This document shows positions 1-11,069 of a stretch of DNA of 64,000 nucleotides, piece after piece. Under the pieces are notes generated by a model. That model had not been told where the DNA came from. It saw only the letters and a list, made by a program, of their open reading frames with translations, and searched no databases. This DNA comes from Pseudobdellovibrionaceae bacterium (GTDB taxonomy: Bacteria; Bdellovibrionota; Bdellovibrionia; Bdellovibrionales; Bdellovibrionaceae). The stretch covers positions 80,523 through 144,522 of the forward strand of contig JAEUWH010000011.1 of NCBI GenBank assembly GCA_016785955.1, read 5' to 3'. The position numbers and the translations under genes are program-made. How positions within the stretch are numbered: the stretch's first letter is position 1; each line of letters starts with the position of its first letter.

Positions 1-1
1 T

Positions 2-205
2 TGCTCTGATACAAAATTGAAAAATACCAGTGGTGATGAAGTTCACAAATTCAACTACAGCTTTCAATGTCAGGATGCTTTGAAGTCTATCTCGGGACGT
101 CTGTTCTGTGCCGAAAATATTTTAAAAAACACCAATGGTCAGGTTGTCGAGACGTTCAACTACGGCTTCCAGTGCCAAGACAAATTAAAACAAATTCGAC
201 CATAG
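2..205 (+). CDS. C-terminal part of a repeat protein (cut by window edge)
   Basis: The reading frame is open from the window edge to a TAG at 203-205, so only the C-terminal 67 or so residues are visible. The segment contains two diverged copies of a unit of about 33 residues. Each unit has a Cys near its start, then KNT-x-G, then FNY-x-FQCQD-x-LK. The paired, regularly spaced cysteines suggest an extracytoplasmic beta-rich repeat protein with disulfides. I do not recognise the family, and no function can be given from the tail. The ATG at 17 is not a likely true start because the repeat pattern extends upstream of it. Confidence 0.55.
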   Translation, partial: CSDTKLKNTSGDEVHKFNYSFQCQDALKSISGRLFCAENILKNTNGQVVETFNYGFQCQDKLKQIRP

Positions 206-210
206 TAATT

Positions 211-230
211 AAATCGACCTAGATAGGTTG
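211..230. repeat. Dispersed 20-bp intergenic repeat, copy 1
   Basis: The sequence AAATCGACCTAGATAGGTTG occurs here and again at 14567-14586. It contains the inverted arms ACCTA/TAGGT around GA. Just downstream, AAGGACA is present twice (ATAAGGACATGGTAAGGACA), a word that also recurs as GTAAGGACA near 10470-10487. Both copies lie between genes beside small or decayed reading frames, which suggests a short repetitive element or the scar of one. Confidence 0.5.
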
Positions 231-315
231 ATAAGGACATGGTAAGGACATTTCGTAATAAAATTGGAGAATATTTCTATTTTTTATAGGCGCTGGCGGC
301 GAGCGCCTTTGAAAA

Positions 316-687
316 CTATAAGTCTTTGCGGGCACACTTCGATTGAGAACAATATACCGACGGCTCGATTGCCATATCGCACGTACTCACCAGCCCGCTA
401 GACTCGGCCGCTCTGCGCTCTAATATTTCCAGTCGCTCAGTTAACCCCGATATTTCTTTAAAATTTTGATTGTTTTTAGAAACCACTAAATAATGGCGGG
501 GGCCACCACAAGGTTTATGACCATATGGTAATGCGACACAGTTTTGATCTGTGACACAACCAAGATCCATATTCAATTTTTCAATTTTCTTTTCTATGAC
601 CACAATATTTTCTTTGAGATCGGCTTTCGCAAAAACAAAGACTGATAATCCAAAGATCAAAAACAAAGCTACGTTACGTTTACTCAT
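316..687 (-). CDS. Secreted Cys-rich hypothetical protein
   Basis: This 123-residue protein starts with a typical signal peptide (MSKRN, hydrophobic stretch to about residue 18, cleavage near FAKA-D). The mature part has six cysteines. One block, around residues 44-66, reads C-x-T-DQNC-x-ALPYGHKPCGGPRHYLVVS, and two more Cys occur near the C-terminus, so disulfide bonding outside the cytoplasm is expected. A helical, charged segment lies between the two Cys groups. I do not recognise a named family. The gene stands alone on the minus strand. Confidence 0.7.
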   Translation of the reverse strand: MSKRNVALFLIFGLSVFVFAKADLKENIVVIEKKIEKLNMDLGCVTDQNCVALPYGHKPCGGPRHYLVVSKNNQNFKEISGLTERLEILERRAAESSGLVSTCDMAIEPSVYCSQSKCARKDL

Positions 688-814
688 AAAACCTCCACGC
701 CAATCAAACCGACATTTTCCACCACCATCGCTTCTATCTCCAACACTATGTATCCTCCCTTGATATATAAAACTCTAATTCAAATTATTTGCAAGTCACG
801 ATATTAGTCAACTT

Positions 815-842
815 CTGGTCGCATTGAACTGGTCGCATTGAA
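815..842. repeat. Tandem duplication of a 14-bp unit
   Basis: CTGGTCGCATTGAA is present twice back to back in the 250-bp region before the S46 peptidase gene, followed by a further CT. It is a simple short tandem duplication with no evident function. Confidence 0.6.
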
Positions 843-939
843 CTTAAAGACTAGAAGACTAGTTCGCAGTATCACCGCCTTGCTTATCCCTTTTGTTTAT
901 GATTTCCTACATTCTCATTAACTAAATATAAGGATTGTT

Positions 940-2988
940 ATGAATTTTTTTGTTTTATTCTTTAGTTTTTTCATCGCCTTTTTGGCGGCGGCGGATGAAG
1001 GTATGTGGACGTTCAATCACTTTCCCTCTGAGCAAGTCAAAGCCAAATATAAATTCGATGTAACCAAAGAATGGCTCGATCACGCACGCTTATCGTCAGC
1101 TCGCCTGGCCGACGGATGTTCAGGTAGCTTTGTATCTAGTCAAGGTTTGGTGATGACAAATCACCACTGCGCCCATTCATGCATTGAGCAATTGTCTAAA
1201 TCAGGAAAAGACTACGTCGCGGATGGTTTTTTCGCCACAAATTTGAAAGATGAACTCAAGTGCCCAGAACTTGAAATCAACAAACTGGTCGAAATTCTTG
1301 ATGTCACCCAAAGAATTCGTACCAAAACTGTGAACCTAAAGGGTAAAGAGTTTAATACTCAACTAAAAGCCGTAATGTCTGAAATTGAAAAAGACTGCTC
1401 GGGAACATCAGAGACTATTCGCTGCGATGTTGTGACTCTGTATCATGGCGGTCAATACCATCTTTACAAGTACCAACGCTATCAAGATGTACGCATGGTG
1501 TTTGCGCCAGAACTGTCAATCGCATTCTTTGGCGGTGATCCCGACAATTTTAATTTCCCTCGTTATGCATTGGACACCACGTTCCTACGCATCTATGAAC
1601 AGGGAAAACCATTGCAAACTAGTGACTACTTCAAATGGTCGATGGAAGGCGCCATTGAAAACGAGCTTACGTTTGTGACCGGGCATCCGGGTCGCACCTC
1701 GCGACTGCTGACGATTTCAGAGTTAGAGTTTGTTCGTGATGTACGCTTAGTTCATGAATTAATCTATCGCTCCGAGCTGCGCGGTATGCTGACGCAGTTC
1801 CAGCAACGTGGAAAAGAACAAAAACGCTATTCTACTTCGGAATTATTTTATACCGAAAATGGAATCAAAGCCATGAAAGGTCAGTTACTGGCCCTTCAAG
1901 ACCAAAGTTTTTTCGCCTCGAAAATAAATGACGAAAAGCAACTTCGTCAAAAAATCAATGCCCATCCAAAATGGAAAAAGGAATACGGTTCCGCGTGGGA
2001 TGACATGGCCAGTGCCTACAAAGATCTACGCAACATCTACGAGGCTTATCGCTATATGGAACGAGATCGTTATCGATCGACTTTGTTTACTATTGCTAAA
2101 AATCTGGTGCGGGCAGCAGGGGAACTTCCCAAACCGAATGAGCAGCGATATCGCGAGTTTGCGGAATCTGGATTGCCACAGTTCAAACAAAATCTGCTTT
2201 CTTCGGCTCCCATCTATGACGACCTCGAAATCGAAAATCTGACATTTGGTCTAACCAAAATGCGTGAAACACTAGGACCCGATCATGCCTATCCTAAAAA
2301 ACTTCTGGGTAATAAATCTCCACGAGAGATGGCCGAGTATTTGATAAAAGGCACGAAACTGAAAGATGTCTCTGTTCGCCAAAAATTATTTGATGGTGGC
2401 CAAAAAGCAATCAATGAATCTAAAGACCCATTGATTCAACTGGCTCTTTTACTGGATCCCGATACACGCGCCGTTCGTACAAAATACGAGGATGATATCG
2501 AAGGACGAGTTAAACAAGCCAGTGAAAAAATCGCTCAAGCCATGTTCGCAGTTTACGGATCAAAGCGATATCCCGATGCCACATTTACCTTACGCATGTC
2601 CTATGGCCAAGTGAAAGGCTATGAACAGAAGGGCGAGTTCATAAAACCCTTTACTAACATTGCAGGCGCTTTTAACCGTCACACGGGCAGCGAACCCTTC
2701 ACCCTTCCAAAAACGTGGTTGAACGCCAAATCTAAGCTGGATCTAAATACAAAATTTAATTTTGTCTCCACAAACGATATTATTGGTGGGAACTCGGGCT
2801 CACCCGTCATAAACCAAAAATCTGAAATCGTCGGCTTGATTTTTGATGGCAACATTCAATCTCTGGGTGGAGATTTTGGTTTTGATGCTCGTGTAAATCG
2901 CGCCGTTTCGGTAGACAGCTCAGTTATTGTAGAAACACTAAATAAAATTTATGGCGCTGGACGCATCGTTAACGAGCTAGGAAAATAA
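940..2988 (+). CDS. S46 family dipeptidyl-peptidase (DPP7-like)
   Basis: This 682-residue exported serine exopeptidase removes dipeptides from oligopeptide N-termini. A signal peptide covers residues 1-18. The chymotrypsin-like triad is visible: His76 in the TNHHC motif, the conserved acidic block GGDPDNFNFPRYALD, and Ser619 in GGNSGSP. Eighteen residues after the catalytic Ser the sequence reads FDGN. In DPP11 enzymes this position is the Arg (R673 in the Porphyromonas enzyme) that selects acidic P1 residues; here it is Gly637, as in DPP7, so hydrophobic P1 preference is inferred. An SD-like AAGGATTG precedes the ATG. In a predator such an enzyme would fit periplasmic digestion of prey peptides. 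Confidence 0.9.
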   Translation: MNFFVLFFSFFIAFLAAADEGMWTFNHFPSEQVKAKYKFDVTKEWLDHARLSSARLADGCSGSFVSSQGLVMTNHHCAHSCIEQLSKSGKDYVADGFFATNLKDELKCPELEINKLVEILDVTQRIRTKTVNLKGKEFNTQLKAVMSEIEKDCSGTSETIRCDVVTLYHGGQYHLYKYQRYQDVRMVFAPELSIAFFGGDPDNFNFPRYALDTTFLRIYEQGKPLQTSDYFKWSMEGAIENELTFVTGHPGRTSRLLTISELEFVRDVRLVHELIYRSELRGMLTQFQQRGKEQKRYSTSELFYTENGIKAMKGQLLALQDQSFFASKINDEKQLRQKINAHPKWKKEYGSAWDDMASAYKDLRNIYEAYRYMERDRYRSTLFTIAKNLVRAAGELPKPNEQRYREFAESGLPQFKQNLLSSAPIYDDLEIENLTFGLTKMRETLGPDHAYPKKLLGNKSPREMAEYLIKGTKLKDVSVRQKLFDGGQKAINESKDPLIQLALLLDPDTRAVRTKYEDDIEGRVKQASEKIAQAMFAVYGSKRYPDATFTLRMSYGQVKGYEQKGEFIKPFTNIAGAFNRHTGSEPFTLPKTWLNAKSKLDLNTKFNFVSTNDIIGGNSGSPVINQKSEIVGLIFDGNIQSLGGDFGFDARVNRAVSVDSSVIVETLNKIYGAGRIVNELGK

Positions 2989-3065
2989 AGGAATCAAACT
3001 GGGGCCCAATATTTTGGCTTAGTGATTGCCTTACTCCCTGACTCATCCTGCAAACTATAATTTTT

Positions 3066-3632
3066 TTACGATCGAATGGAAATACAGAGCACCAGACCCT
3101 GGCGCTCTGGTGTTTGCATCACAACATCACCCGGACCTTCAAATCGCAGGAAATCACCATCTCCAAGCTCAATTTCATCGCACGCCACCACGCCTTTTAG
3201 GGATGTAATAAAATGGATCCCTTGATCCATTTCCCATCGCGCGCTCCTTGGCAATTCAACAATATCCATCCGACACTGACAGCTATCACGCTTATAAATA
3301 ATACCAAGATCCTCGACAACTTTTTTTACGAGCGAGCATTGAATCTGATCTTCACCTCGAAATGAATGCACATGAAAGGGTGGCAGATACAAATCATTTA
3401 AAATCAACCCATCCCCCGATAAAACTACCAACTTCCGATCATAACCCGTGAATTCAGAAAATTGATTGTCGGCTTCAATTCGCGCACAGCTTAAACGCCA
3501 CAAAAAATTACCTTTGGCAAAATCACTTCCTGGCGGATAAACTTCAAGCTCGGTCGTGATTCCTAAACCATTCTTCCAAGACATACGTGGACATTGACTA
3601 ATACGAACTACTCTTTTTATAAAATCCTCCAC
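3066..3632 (-). CDS. HutD/Ves family protein
   Basis: This 188-residue cupin-like protein carries the family signature near its N-terminus (MSWKNGLGITTELEVYP), followed by WRLSCARIEADNQFSEFTGYDRKLVVLSGDG. HutD/Ves proteins are two-domain beta-barrels. HutD is linked to histidine-utilisation operons and Ves to cold response, but the biochemical role is not settled. The likely start is a GTG at 3630-3632 lying directly against the TAA of the upstream metallophosphoesterase gene, so the two are probably translationally coupled. No hut genes are seen nearby. Confidence 0.75.
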   Translation of the reverse strand: MEDFIKRVVRISQCPRMSWKNGLGITTELEVYPPGSDFAKGNFLWRLSCARIEADNQFSEFTGYDRKLVVLSGDGLILNDLYLPPFHVHSFRGEDQIQCSLVKKVVEDLGIIYKRDSCQCRMDIVELPRSARWEMDQGIHFITSLKGVVACDEIELGDGDFLRFEGPGDVVMQTPERQGLVLCISIRS

Positions 3633-4745
3633 TTATACAAGCTTAGCTAAAGTGATTTCCGATGCAATCCCAAAACGGTTCGCCGGTCCCCAATATCCCG
3701 TACCGGGATTTACATAAATCCACAGTTTATCGTGCTGATATAAACCACGATAAAATTTATGCACAAATGGAATAAATAAACTGAACGGAAAAAACTGCCC
3801 AGCATGAGTATGCCCGGAAAACTGAAGATCAAAGCCATGTTCAGCTGCTGCCAGATATGGATCTGGCCGATGAGACAACAGTATGTTAATTGAACCCGAA
3901 TCAGAAGGCGACTTCGCATCGCTAATGTTCGGCCGATGACTCTTGATAAAATGCTCACCCACAGGATCATGAATGCCCGCGATCAATACAGACTGCTGAC
4001 CGACGATGATTCTATGATGACTATTCATCAGAATTTGAATACCTAGCTTTTCCAATTCTGGTAATAAGGCCTGGATCCCCCAATAGTATTCATGATTTCC
4101 AGTCACATAAAAAATTCCGTATTTGGCTTTTAATTGACTCAATGGCTGCAAATGCCTTTTCACGGATTCCGTATGCGCATCCACTAAATCACCAGTTAAC
4201 ACAATCAAATCTGGCTCAAGTCCATTTGTGCGTTTAACCACCTTACGAACATAACGTCCACGTATAGTGGGACCAATATGCAAATCGCTAATCTGAGCAA
4301 TTTTAAAATTCTTTAAGTCTGCAAGATCATTTGCCAGCGGGATATCTACTTTAACTATTCTTGGACCAAATACGGCACTAACAAATCCAAGGAACACCAT
4401 CATCAACGCAGCCCAAAAAAGCCCCAAATGAATATCATGGTTTAAAAAATTTTCCTGTCCCACGATCAACGAATAGAGACCAAAGAGAATATCTACCGGT
4501 ATCGTTAGCAAAGCAAATGTGGCCCAAAAACCGATAAATAGAAAACCGATCCAGGTAACAATGTTAAACCACAACCGATCAAAAAGAGATGGACGCGATC
4601 GCCCAAATTGCATTGTCACAATAACCGTCAGAAAAAATAGCCCACAAATCCCCACCATCAGAAATGGTTGAGACGGACGCAACTGAATCGCCTTATAACA
4701 ACTGTAGAAAAAAAGGGCCAATAAAATAGAAATTACTCGTATCAT
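3633..4745 (-). CDS. Membrane-anchored calcineurin-like metallophosphoesterase (YkuE/YaeI type)
   Basis: This 370-residue protein has four hydrophobic membrane segments in residues 1-128 and a phosphoesterase domain after them. The metal-binding motifs are complete: D154-x-H156 (SDLHIG), G185-D186 (TGDLVDAH), G-N217-H218-E (VTGNHE), H292 (SHRPDP) and G311-H312-T-H314. YkuE/YaeI relatives hydrolyse phosphate esters, for example in lipid precursors such as UDP-diacylglucosamine, but the substrate here cannot be read from sequence. Its stop codon abuts the HutD-like gene, giving a two-gene unit. Confidence 0.88.
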   Translation of the reverse strand: MIRVISILLALFFYSCYKAIQLRPSQPFLMVGICGLFFLTVIVTMQFGRSRPSLFDRLWFNIVTWIGFLFIGFWATFALLTIPVDILFGLYSLIVGQENFLNHDIHLGLFWAALMMVFLGFVSAVFGPRIVKVDIPLANDLADLKNFKIAQISDLHIGPTIRGRYVRKVVKRTNGLEPDLIVLTGDLVDAHTESVKRHLQPLSQLKAKYGIFYVTGNHEYYWGIQALLPELEKLGIQILMNSHHRIIVGQQSVLIAGIHDPVGEHFIKSHRPNISDAKSPSDSGSINILLSHRPDPYLAAAEHGFDLQFSGHTHAGQFFPFSLFIPFVHKFYRGLYQHDKLWIYVNPGTGYWGPANRFGIASEITLAKLV

Positions 4746-4903
4746 GGGTCCATACTAACACCAATTGCTTCCCACACAATCTTAGATTCCAAATCTGTGT
4801 TCTTTCATGAACTGTAAGAAAAATTTAAAAATATACCGAATTTGCCCCAGAAAAACTAGACTCTTGCGTTTTCAAAACACCAGAGTTATCTCATTTTTCG
4901 GTT

Positions 4904-6112
4904 ATGTTGTACGAGGAAAAAATTGAACTTACTGAAGAACAAAAAAAACTGAACGAGCTGGCTAACCAGGCCAAGCACGATTTTTTGACATCCATGAATC
5001 ACGAGCTTCGCACGCCGCTAAATGCCGTCATGGGATTCTGCCAAATGCTGGATGGAACATCGCTGGACAAAGAACAAATCAACTTGGTCCGCGGCATTCA
5101 TCGTTCTGGAGAATTACTTTTGAATCTGATTGAAAACATCTTGGATATTTCTAAATTCGAAAAAGGCACTGACAACTTTGAAACTATCCCTTTTTCAATA
5201 AATGAACTCATGGCCGAAGTCATTGATCTATTCCGTCCCCAAGCCAATGCCAAAAACATTACGCTTTCGTATAACGTGTGCTCTGAGGCCTCTCGGAATG
5301 TCATTGGCTCTCCCACTCGCCTTCGACAAGTCCTAGTAAATTTGATTGGTAACGCAATTAAATTCACATCGTTTGGTCAAGTGTATGTCCGTGTAGAATC
5401 AGAACCAGCTAAAACCGAAGGCAGCACGATTTTTCGATTCTCGGTGGTGGACACAGGCATCGGGATTCGCGAAATAGATCAACATAAAATATTTCAAAAA
5501 TTTTCCCAGGCCGAAACTGGTTACACACGACGTTTTGGGGGACTTGGTTTGGGGCTAGCCCTGTCTAAACAACTCGTTCATATGATGAATGGAGAAATTG
5601 ATTTCGAAAGTCAATATGGTGAAGGCTCTGTCTTTTGGATTCGCTTACCAATGAACTTCACTCGGCAGATATCACAGTGGCCAGGGCACACTCGTCGCCA
5701 GAACTGGCTTGCACGATCCGTTCAAAAGAAGAAATTAAATATCATGGTGGTTGATGACAGCAATGACAGTCTCATGGTCGCTGGACTTTTCTTGAAACGC
5801 CTGGGGCATTCATGCGAGCTTGTCACCAGCGGTGCCGACTCGCTAATGAAGCTAAAAATAAAACCATTTGATTTAATTTTAATGGATTTGCAAATGCCAG
5901 AAATGGATGGCTGTCAAGTAACTGAAAACATTCGCCAGTCAGGCAATAGGATTCCCATCATTGCATTAACCGCAAATGCGCTGGAAGACGATATCAAACG
6001 TTGTTACGCCTCTGGAATGAACGACTACCTCTCAAAGCCCATACTAGTCGATAAGTTAAACACCATGCTTGAAAAATGGAGCCCTCAAATCTCACTGCTG
6101 AAGACTCAATAA
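4904..6112 (+). CDS. Cytoplasmic hybrid histidine kinase (HisKA-HATPase-REC)
   Basis: In this 402-residue protein the phosphoacceptor is His33 in MNHELRTPLNA. The N box (VLVNLIGNAIKFT), G1 (VVDTGIGI) and G2 (GGLGLGLALSKQLV) follow. A C-terminal receiver domain has its phosphoryl Asp at D328 (LILMDLQMP) and Lys in LSKPI. There is no sensory domain and no membrane segment. The frame stays open upstream of the ATG without an obvious start or SD, so the N-terminus may be longer. The kinase probably receives its input through a partner protein; none is adjacent. Confidence 0.88.
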   Translation: MLYEEKIELTEEQKKLNELANQAKHDFLTSMNHELRTPLNAVMGFCQMLDGTSLDKEQINLVRGIHRSGELLLNLIENILDISKFEKGTDNFETIPFSINELMAEVIDLFRPQANAKNITLSYNVCSEASRNVIGSPTRLRQVLVNLIGNAIKFTSFGQVYVRVESEPAKTEGSTIFRFSVVDTGIGIREIDQHKIFQKFSQAETGYTRRFGGLGLGLALSKQLVHMMNGEIDFESQYGEGSVFWIRLPMNFTRQISQWPGHTRRQNWLARSVQKKKLNIMVVDDSNDSLMVAGLFLKRLGHSCELVTSGADSLMKLKIKPFDLILMDLQMPEMDGCQVTENIRQSGNRIPIIALTANALEDDIKRCYASGMNDYLSKPILVDKLNTMLEKWSPQISLLKTQ

Positions 6113-6265
6113 ATTCCAAAGTCTAGTTAACCAAAACGATCGCCATCTCTATAGCGGCATATAGGTTTACATTTCCATACCTAGACGTTTTTGAAAACAA
6201 TTTACCGTATACTCGACGTGTACCCAGTGCTATCTTTATCCTATCTCCTCCGAAGAAGGTTTTTC

Positions 6266-7498
6266 ATGTCACACTCGTCTTTAGATTCCAATAAGTTTAC
6301 AAGTTACCAAGTTTTTGTGATTGCGATTCTGGCATTTTTGCAATTTACCATCATATTAGATTTTATGATTATGTCCCCACTGGGTGCGATCTTGATGCCA
6401 GCTCTGAATATTACACCCGCACAATTCGGAACTGTCGTATCTGCCTATGCCATCAGTGCCGGCTTTTCAGGTTTTTTGGCGGCGGGTTTCGCCGACCGAT
6501 TTGACCGTAAAAAGCTTCTTCTGTTTTTCTATGCCGGTTTTGTAATTGGCACATTGTTTTGCGGTCTTGCCCCTAGCTATTATTTTTTACTAGGCGCACG
6601 CATATTTACAGGAATCTTTGGCGGGGTGATCGGCTCGATTGTTATGGCCATCTCGACGGATCTTTTTCCATTTCAAATGCGCGGACGAGTTATGGGTTAT
6701 TTACAAACCGCATTTGCCGCCAGCCAAATTTTGGGAATTCCGGCTGGACTATTTTTCTCGAACCATTGGGGTTGGCATTCACCTTTTATGATGATCGTTG
6801 GTGTTAGTACCGTTGTTGGTGTGGTCATTGTTGTATACTTAAAACCTGTCAATGCTCACTTGAATCAAAAAAATTCCGAGAATGCTTTTTCACATTTGGT
6901 TAACACCCTCAAAAACACAAAATATATTTTGCCGTTCATAACCACAGGTCTATTGAGTTTGGGTGGCTATATGCTTATGCCATTTAGTAGCGCCTTCACC
7001 GTACATAATTTAGGAATTACGATTGATAAATTGCCCTTAATATATTTACTGACGGGTATCGCCTCGATGTTCATCGGTCCCCTGATTGGCAAAGCCGCCG
7101 ACACGTTCGGCAAGTTTCAAGTATTTGTTTTTGGTTCCGTGGTTAGTATCGTTATGGTTCTTATCTATACAAATCTAGGAATCACTCCCCTACTGGCTGT
7201 TGTCTTGGTAAATGCCGTTATGTTTATCGGCATATTCTCACGCATGATTCCCTCACAAGCATTGATGTCCGCGATTCCTCGTCCCGAAAGTCGTGGTTCA
7301 TTTATGGCAGTTAGTGCCTCTCTCCAGCAATTTGCAGGTGGCATCGCCTCGTTACTGGCTGGCCTTATCGTCGTTGAAGGTGCCGGCGGAGTTTTAGAAC
7401 ACTTTGACACTCTTGGTTACATCATCGTTGTTACAACATTAGTCACAATGGCAAACATGTACATCATCAACCGGCGGATTAATCAACCCACCACTTAA
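6266..7498 (+). CDS. MFS transporter (DHA1-like)
   Basis: This polytopic protein of about 410 residues has twelve predicted membrane helices and the MFS loop 2-3 signature (GFADRFDRKKLL). A second loop motif appears as GKAADTFGKFQV in the C-terminal half. I chose the ATG at 6266 because GAAGAAGG lies just ahead of it; an upstream in-frame ATG at 6191 would add a non-hydrophobic basic extension. The family exports small drugs or metabolites, and substrate cannot be inferred. The stop overlaps a small hairpin (AAATGC/GCATTT, 7497-7512) between this gene and the converging FadH-type gene. Confidence 0.85.
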   Translation: MSHSSLDSNKFTSYQVFVIAILAFLQFTIILDFMIMSPLGAILMPALNITPAQFGTVVSAYAISAGFSGFLAAGFADRFDRKKLLLFFYAGFVIGTLFCGLAPSYYFLLGARIFTGIFGGVIGSIVMAISTDLFPFQMRGRVMGYLQTAFAASQILGIPAGLFFSNHWGWHSPFMMIVGVSTVVGVVIVVYLKPVNAHLNQKNSENAFSHLVNTLKNTKYILPFITTGLLSLGGYMLMPFSSAFTVHNLGITIDKLPLIYLLTGIASMFIGPLIGKAADTFGKFQVFVFGSVVSIVMVLIYTNLGITPLLAVVLVNAVMFIGIFSRMIPSQALMSAIPRPESRGSFMAVSASLQQFAGGIASLLAGLIVVEGAGGVLEHFDTLGYIIVVTTLVTMANMYIINRRINQPTT

Positions 7499-7549
7499 AT
7501 GCTTGTGCATTTAAAAACGCGCCACCAAATGGCTCAGTTTCTTGCTTTC

Positions 7550-9634
<2,085 letters not shown>

Positions 9635-9686
9635 TTATTTTATACCGACTAGAGATACGCGCCGGAAAGATTCAAAAAAATAAAAA

Positions 9687-10292
9687 CTACGGACAGGTAA
9701 CTTGCTGACCAGTCATATCACTGATCATTGTCTGCCCCGAGCAAAGACTACCAGAACAGTAAATTCTGACATAGGCACCAGCACCATAAAATTTTGTATG
9801 CCAGCCTTGACATGTATTTGCATTGTAACCAGTCACGCCAGCACAGTACTGATAGCTTACCCACTGACCAGTGTATGTATGCATACAATTATTACCAACA
9901 ATTTGAAACATTCCGTTCATGCCCGTTGCTCCGGGCTGGCACAGCTGATTTCCAACAACATTGTTATTAACATCTAAGCATTGAGTTCCCGTCCAGCGGT
10001 AATTACTATTTCCGATTTGTGAGACGCCATTCATATTACAAAATGACTGGGACACCTGCGCACCATTGGCATCGATACACGTTACACCATTCCAACGATA
10101 TCCGCCATTAATCACAACGTTGGAACACAAACTCGCGGCCACCGGTTGATTCGTAGTTAAATCATAGCATGTACTGCCATTATATCCATACTGAGTTGCC
10201 ACGGGAGCAGGCGCAGGATCGCTGCCTTTCTTATCACAGGCGATCATCGTTACAATCAGCATACCTAGTGCTAGTTGAGCTAGTTTTTTCAT
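9687..10292 (-). CDS. Repeat-containing lipoprotein
   Basis: This 201-residue protein has a lipoprotein signal peptide with a lipobox ending at Cys19 (VTMIAC). A short Pro/Ala-rich linker follows, then four or five diverged copies of a Cys-paired unit of roughly 30 residues of the form Y-x-W-x-G-xx-C-x-D-xx-N-xxx-V-xxxx-C. The even spacing of cysteines suggests disulfide-stabilised small repeats on the outer membrane or periplasmic face. No family is recognised. It lies upstream of fadH, separated by the terminator-like hairpin. Confidence 0.75.
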   Translation of the reverse strand: MKKLAQLALGMLIVTMIACDKKGSDPAPAPVATQYGYNGSTCYDLTTNQPVAASLCSNVVINGGYRWNGVTCIDANGAQVSQSFCNMNGVSQIGNSNYRWTGTQCLDVNNNVVGNQLCQPGATGMNGMFQIVGNNCMHTYTGQWVSYQYCAGVTGYNANTCQGWHTKFYGAGAYVRIYCSGSLCSGQTMISDMTGQQVTCP

Positions 10293-10487
10293 ATAATCTC
10301 CTACTCCATTTAGTATTCAGAATAATATTCATACACACTTCGGGACCTTAACCGAAGTCGATCATAGCTCAATTCATTCAAAATTTAATGTGTAAAAATA
10401 GTGGACAGAAGTAATTACATCTTTAAGCAAATTCGCTGACTTTTTTTGGCTCTGTTATTCGCTCTATAGGTAAGGACAGTAAGGACA

Positions 10488-10563
10488 GCCCAACACTGGC
10501 CAGGGAGGATCCTGGCCGGAATAGTGACATCGCATCAGCTATTCATATTAAAAAATGTTGGGC
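10488..10563. repeat. Nested inverted repeats that can fold as a multi-branch structure
   Basis: An outer stem GCCCAACA (10488-10495) / TGTTGGGC (10556-10563) encloses two hairpins: CTGGCCAGG (10496-10504) / CCTGGCCGG (10511-10519), and GAATAG / CTATTC (10519-10524, 10539-10544). It is preceded by a direct repeat GTAAGGACAGTAAGGACA. The element sits downstream of the minus-strand hibernation-factor gene. It could be a REP/MITE-like repetitive unit, a structured RNA or a transcript end. No T-run supports a plain terminator. The rest of the 290-bp gap shows nothing else. Confidence 0.5.
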
Positions 10564-10582
10564 CTATTTATTGAATTAAATG

Positions 10583-10945
10583 TTATGGCAAACGAGCCAA
10601 ATTACGTGCCTCACGTCGTTGGTAACGGCGATGATCCGCGCGACGCGATGACAGCTCACTTAATCTTTGTTCTACGACATATAAAGAATCGCTAATCAGC
10701 ATAAAGAGATCGCGTCCTTCACGAACAACTTTTTGAGACGATCCATTCATACCGGTTTTATAAATAAATTCACATGAAAATATAGGATGACGATTCGGAG
10801 TGCGCGCCCGAATACTCTCTATATAGATATCCGCACTAGGACTATGGGCTCTGAATTTCTGAAACATTGATTCCAACTCGCTTTTAACGAATGTGTTAAT
10901 TGCCTCGGACATCGCTATGTTTTTATAGTGAACTTGAATTTTCAT
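10583..10945 (-). CDS. Ribosome hibernation-factor-like protein (HPF/RaiA family)
   Basis: This 120-residue protein matches the short HPF/YfiA fold: N-terminal MKIQVHYKNIAMSEAINTFVKSEL, a central beta-strand region (ADIYIESI, HPIFSCEFIYKT) and the second helix VREGRDLFMLISDSLYVVEQRLS, ending in a very basic Arg-rich tail. Family members bind the 30S decoding region and silence ribosomes when growth stops. An attack-phase, non-growing predator stage would be a natural place for this, but that is inference. Identity rests on the overall pattern, not on a diagnostic catalytic motif. Confidence 0.65.
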   Translation of the reverse strand: MKIQVHYKNIAMSEAINTFVKSELESMFQKFRAHSPSADIYIESIRARTPNRHPIFSCEFIYKTGMNGSSQKVVREGRDLFMLISDSLYVVEQRLSELSSRRADHRRYQRREARNLARLP

Positions 10946-11069
10946 TTTGCCTCCTGTGAACCCAGTTTCGCAGTTTTTTACTCATATAAAAAATATATAT
11001 TTTTTATTCTTATCATTTAAATTTTAAATGTATTTACTTCTATGTTACGTTGCGCTAGCTTAAAACCAA

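Noticed and set aside
3093..3117. Inverted repeat CACCAGA/TCTGGTG as a terminator after the S46 gene
   Set aside because: It lies inside the coding end of the HutD-like gene and has only a very short T-run; coincidence is likely.
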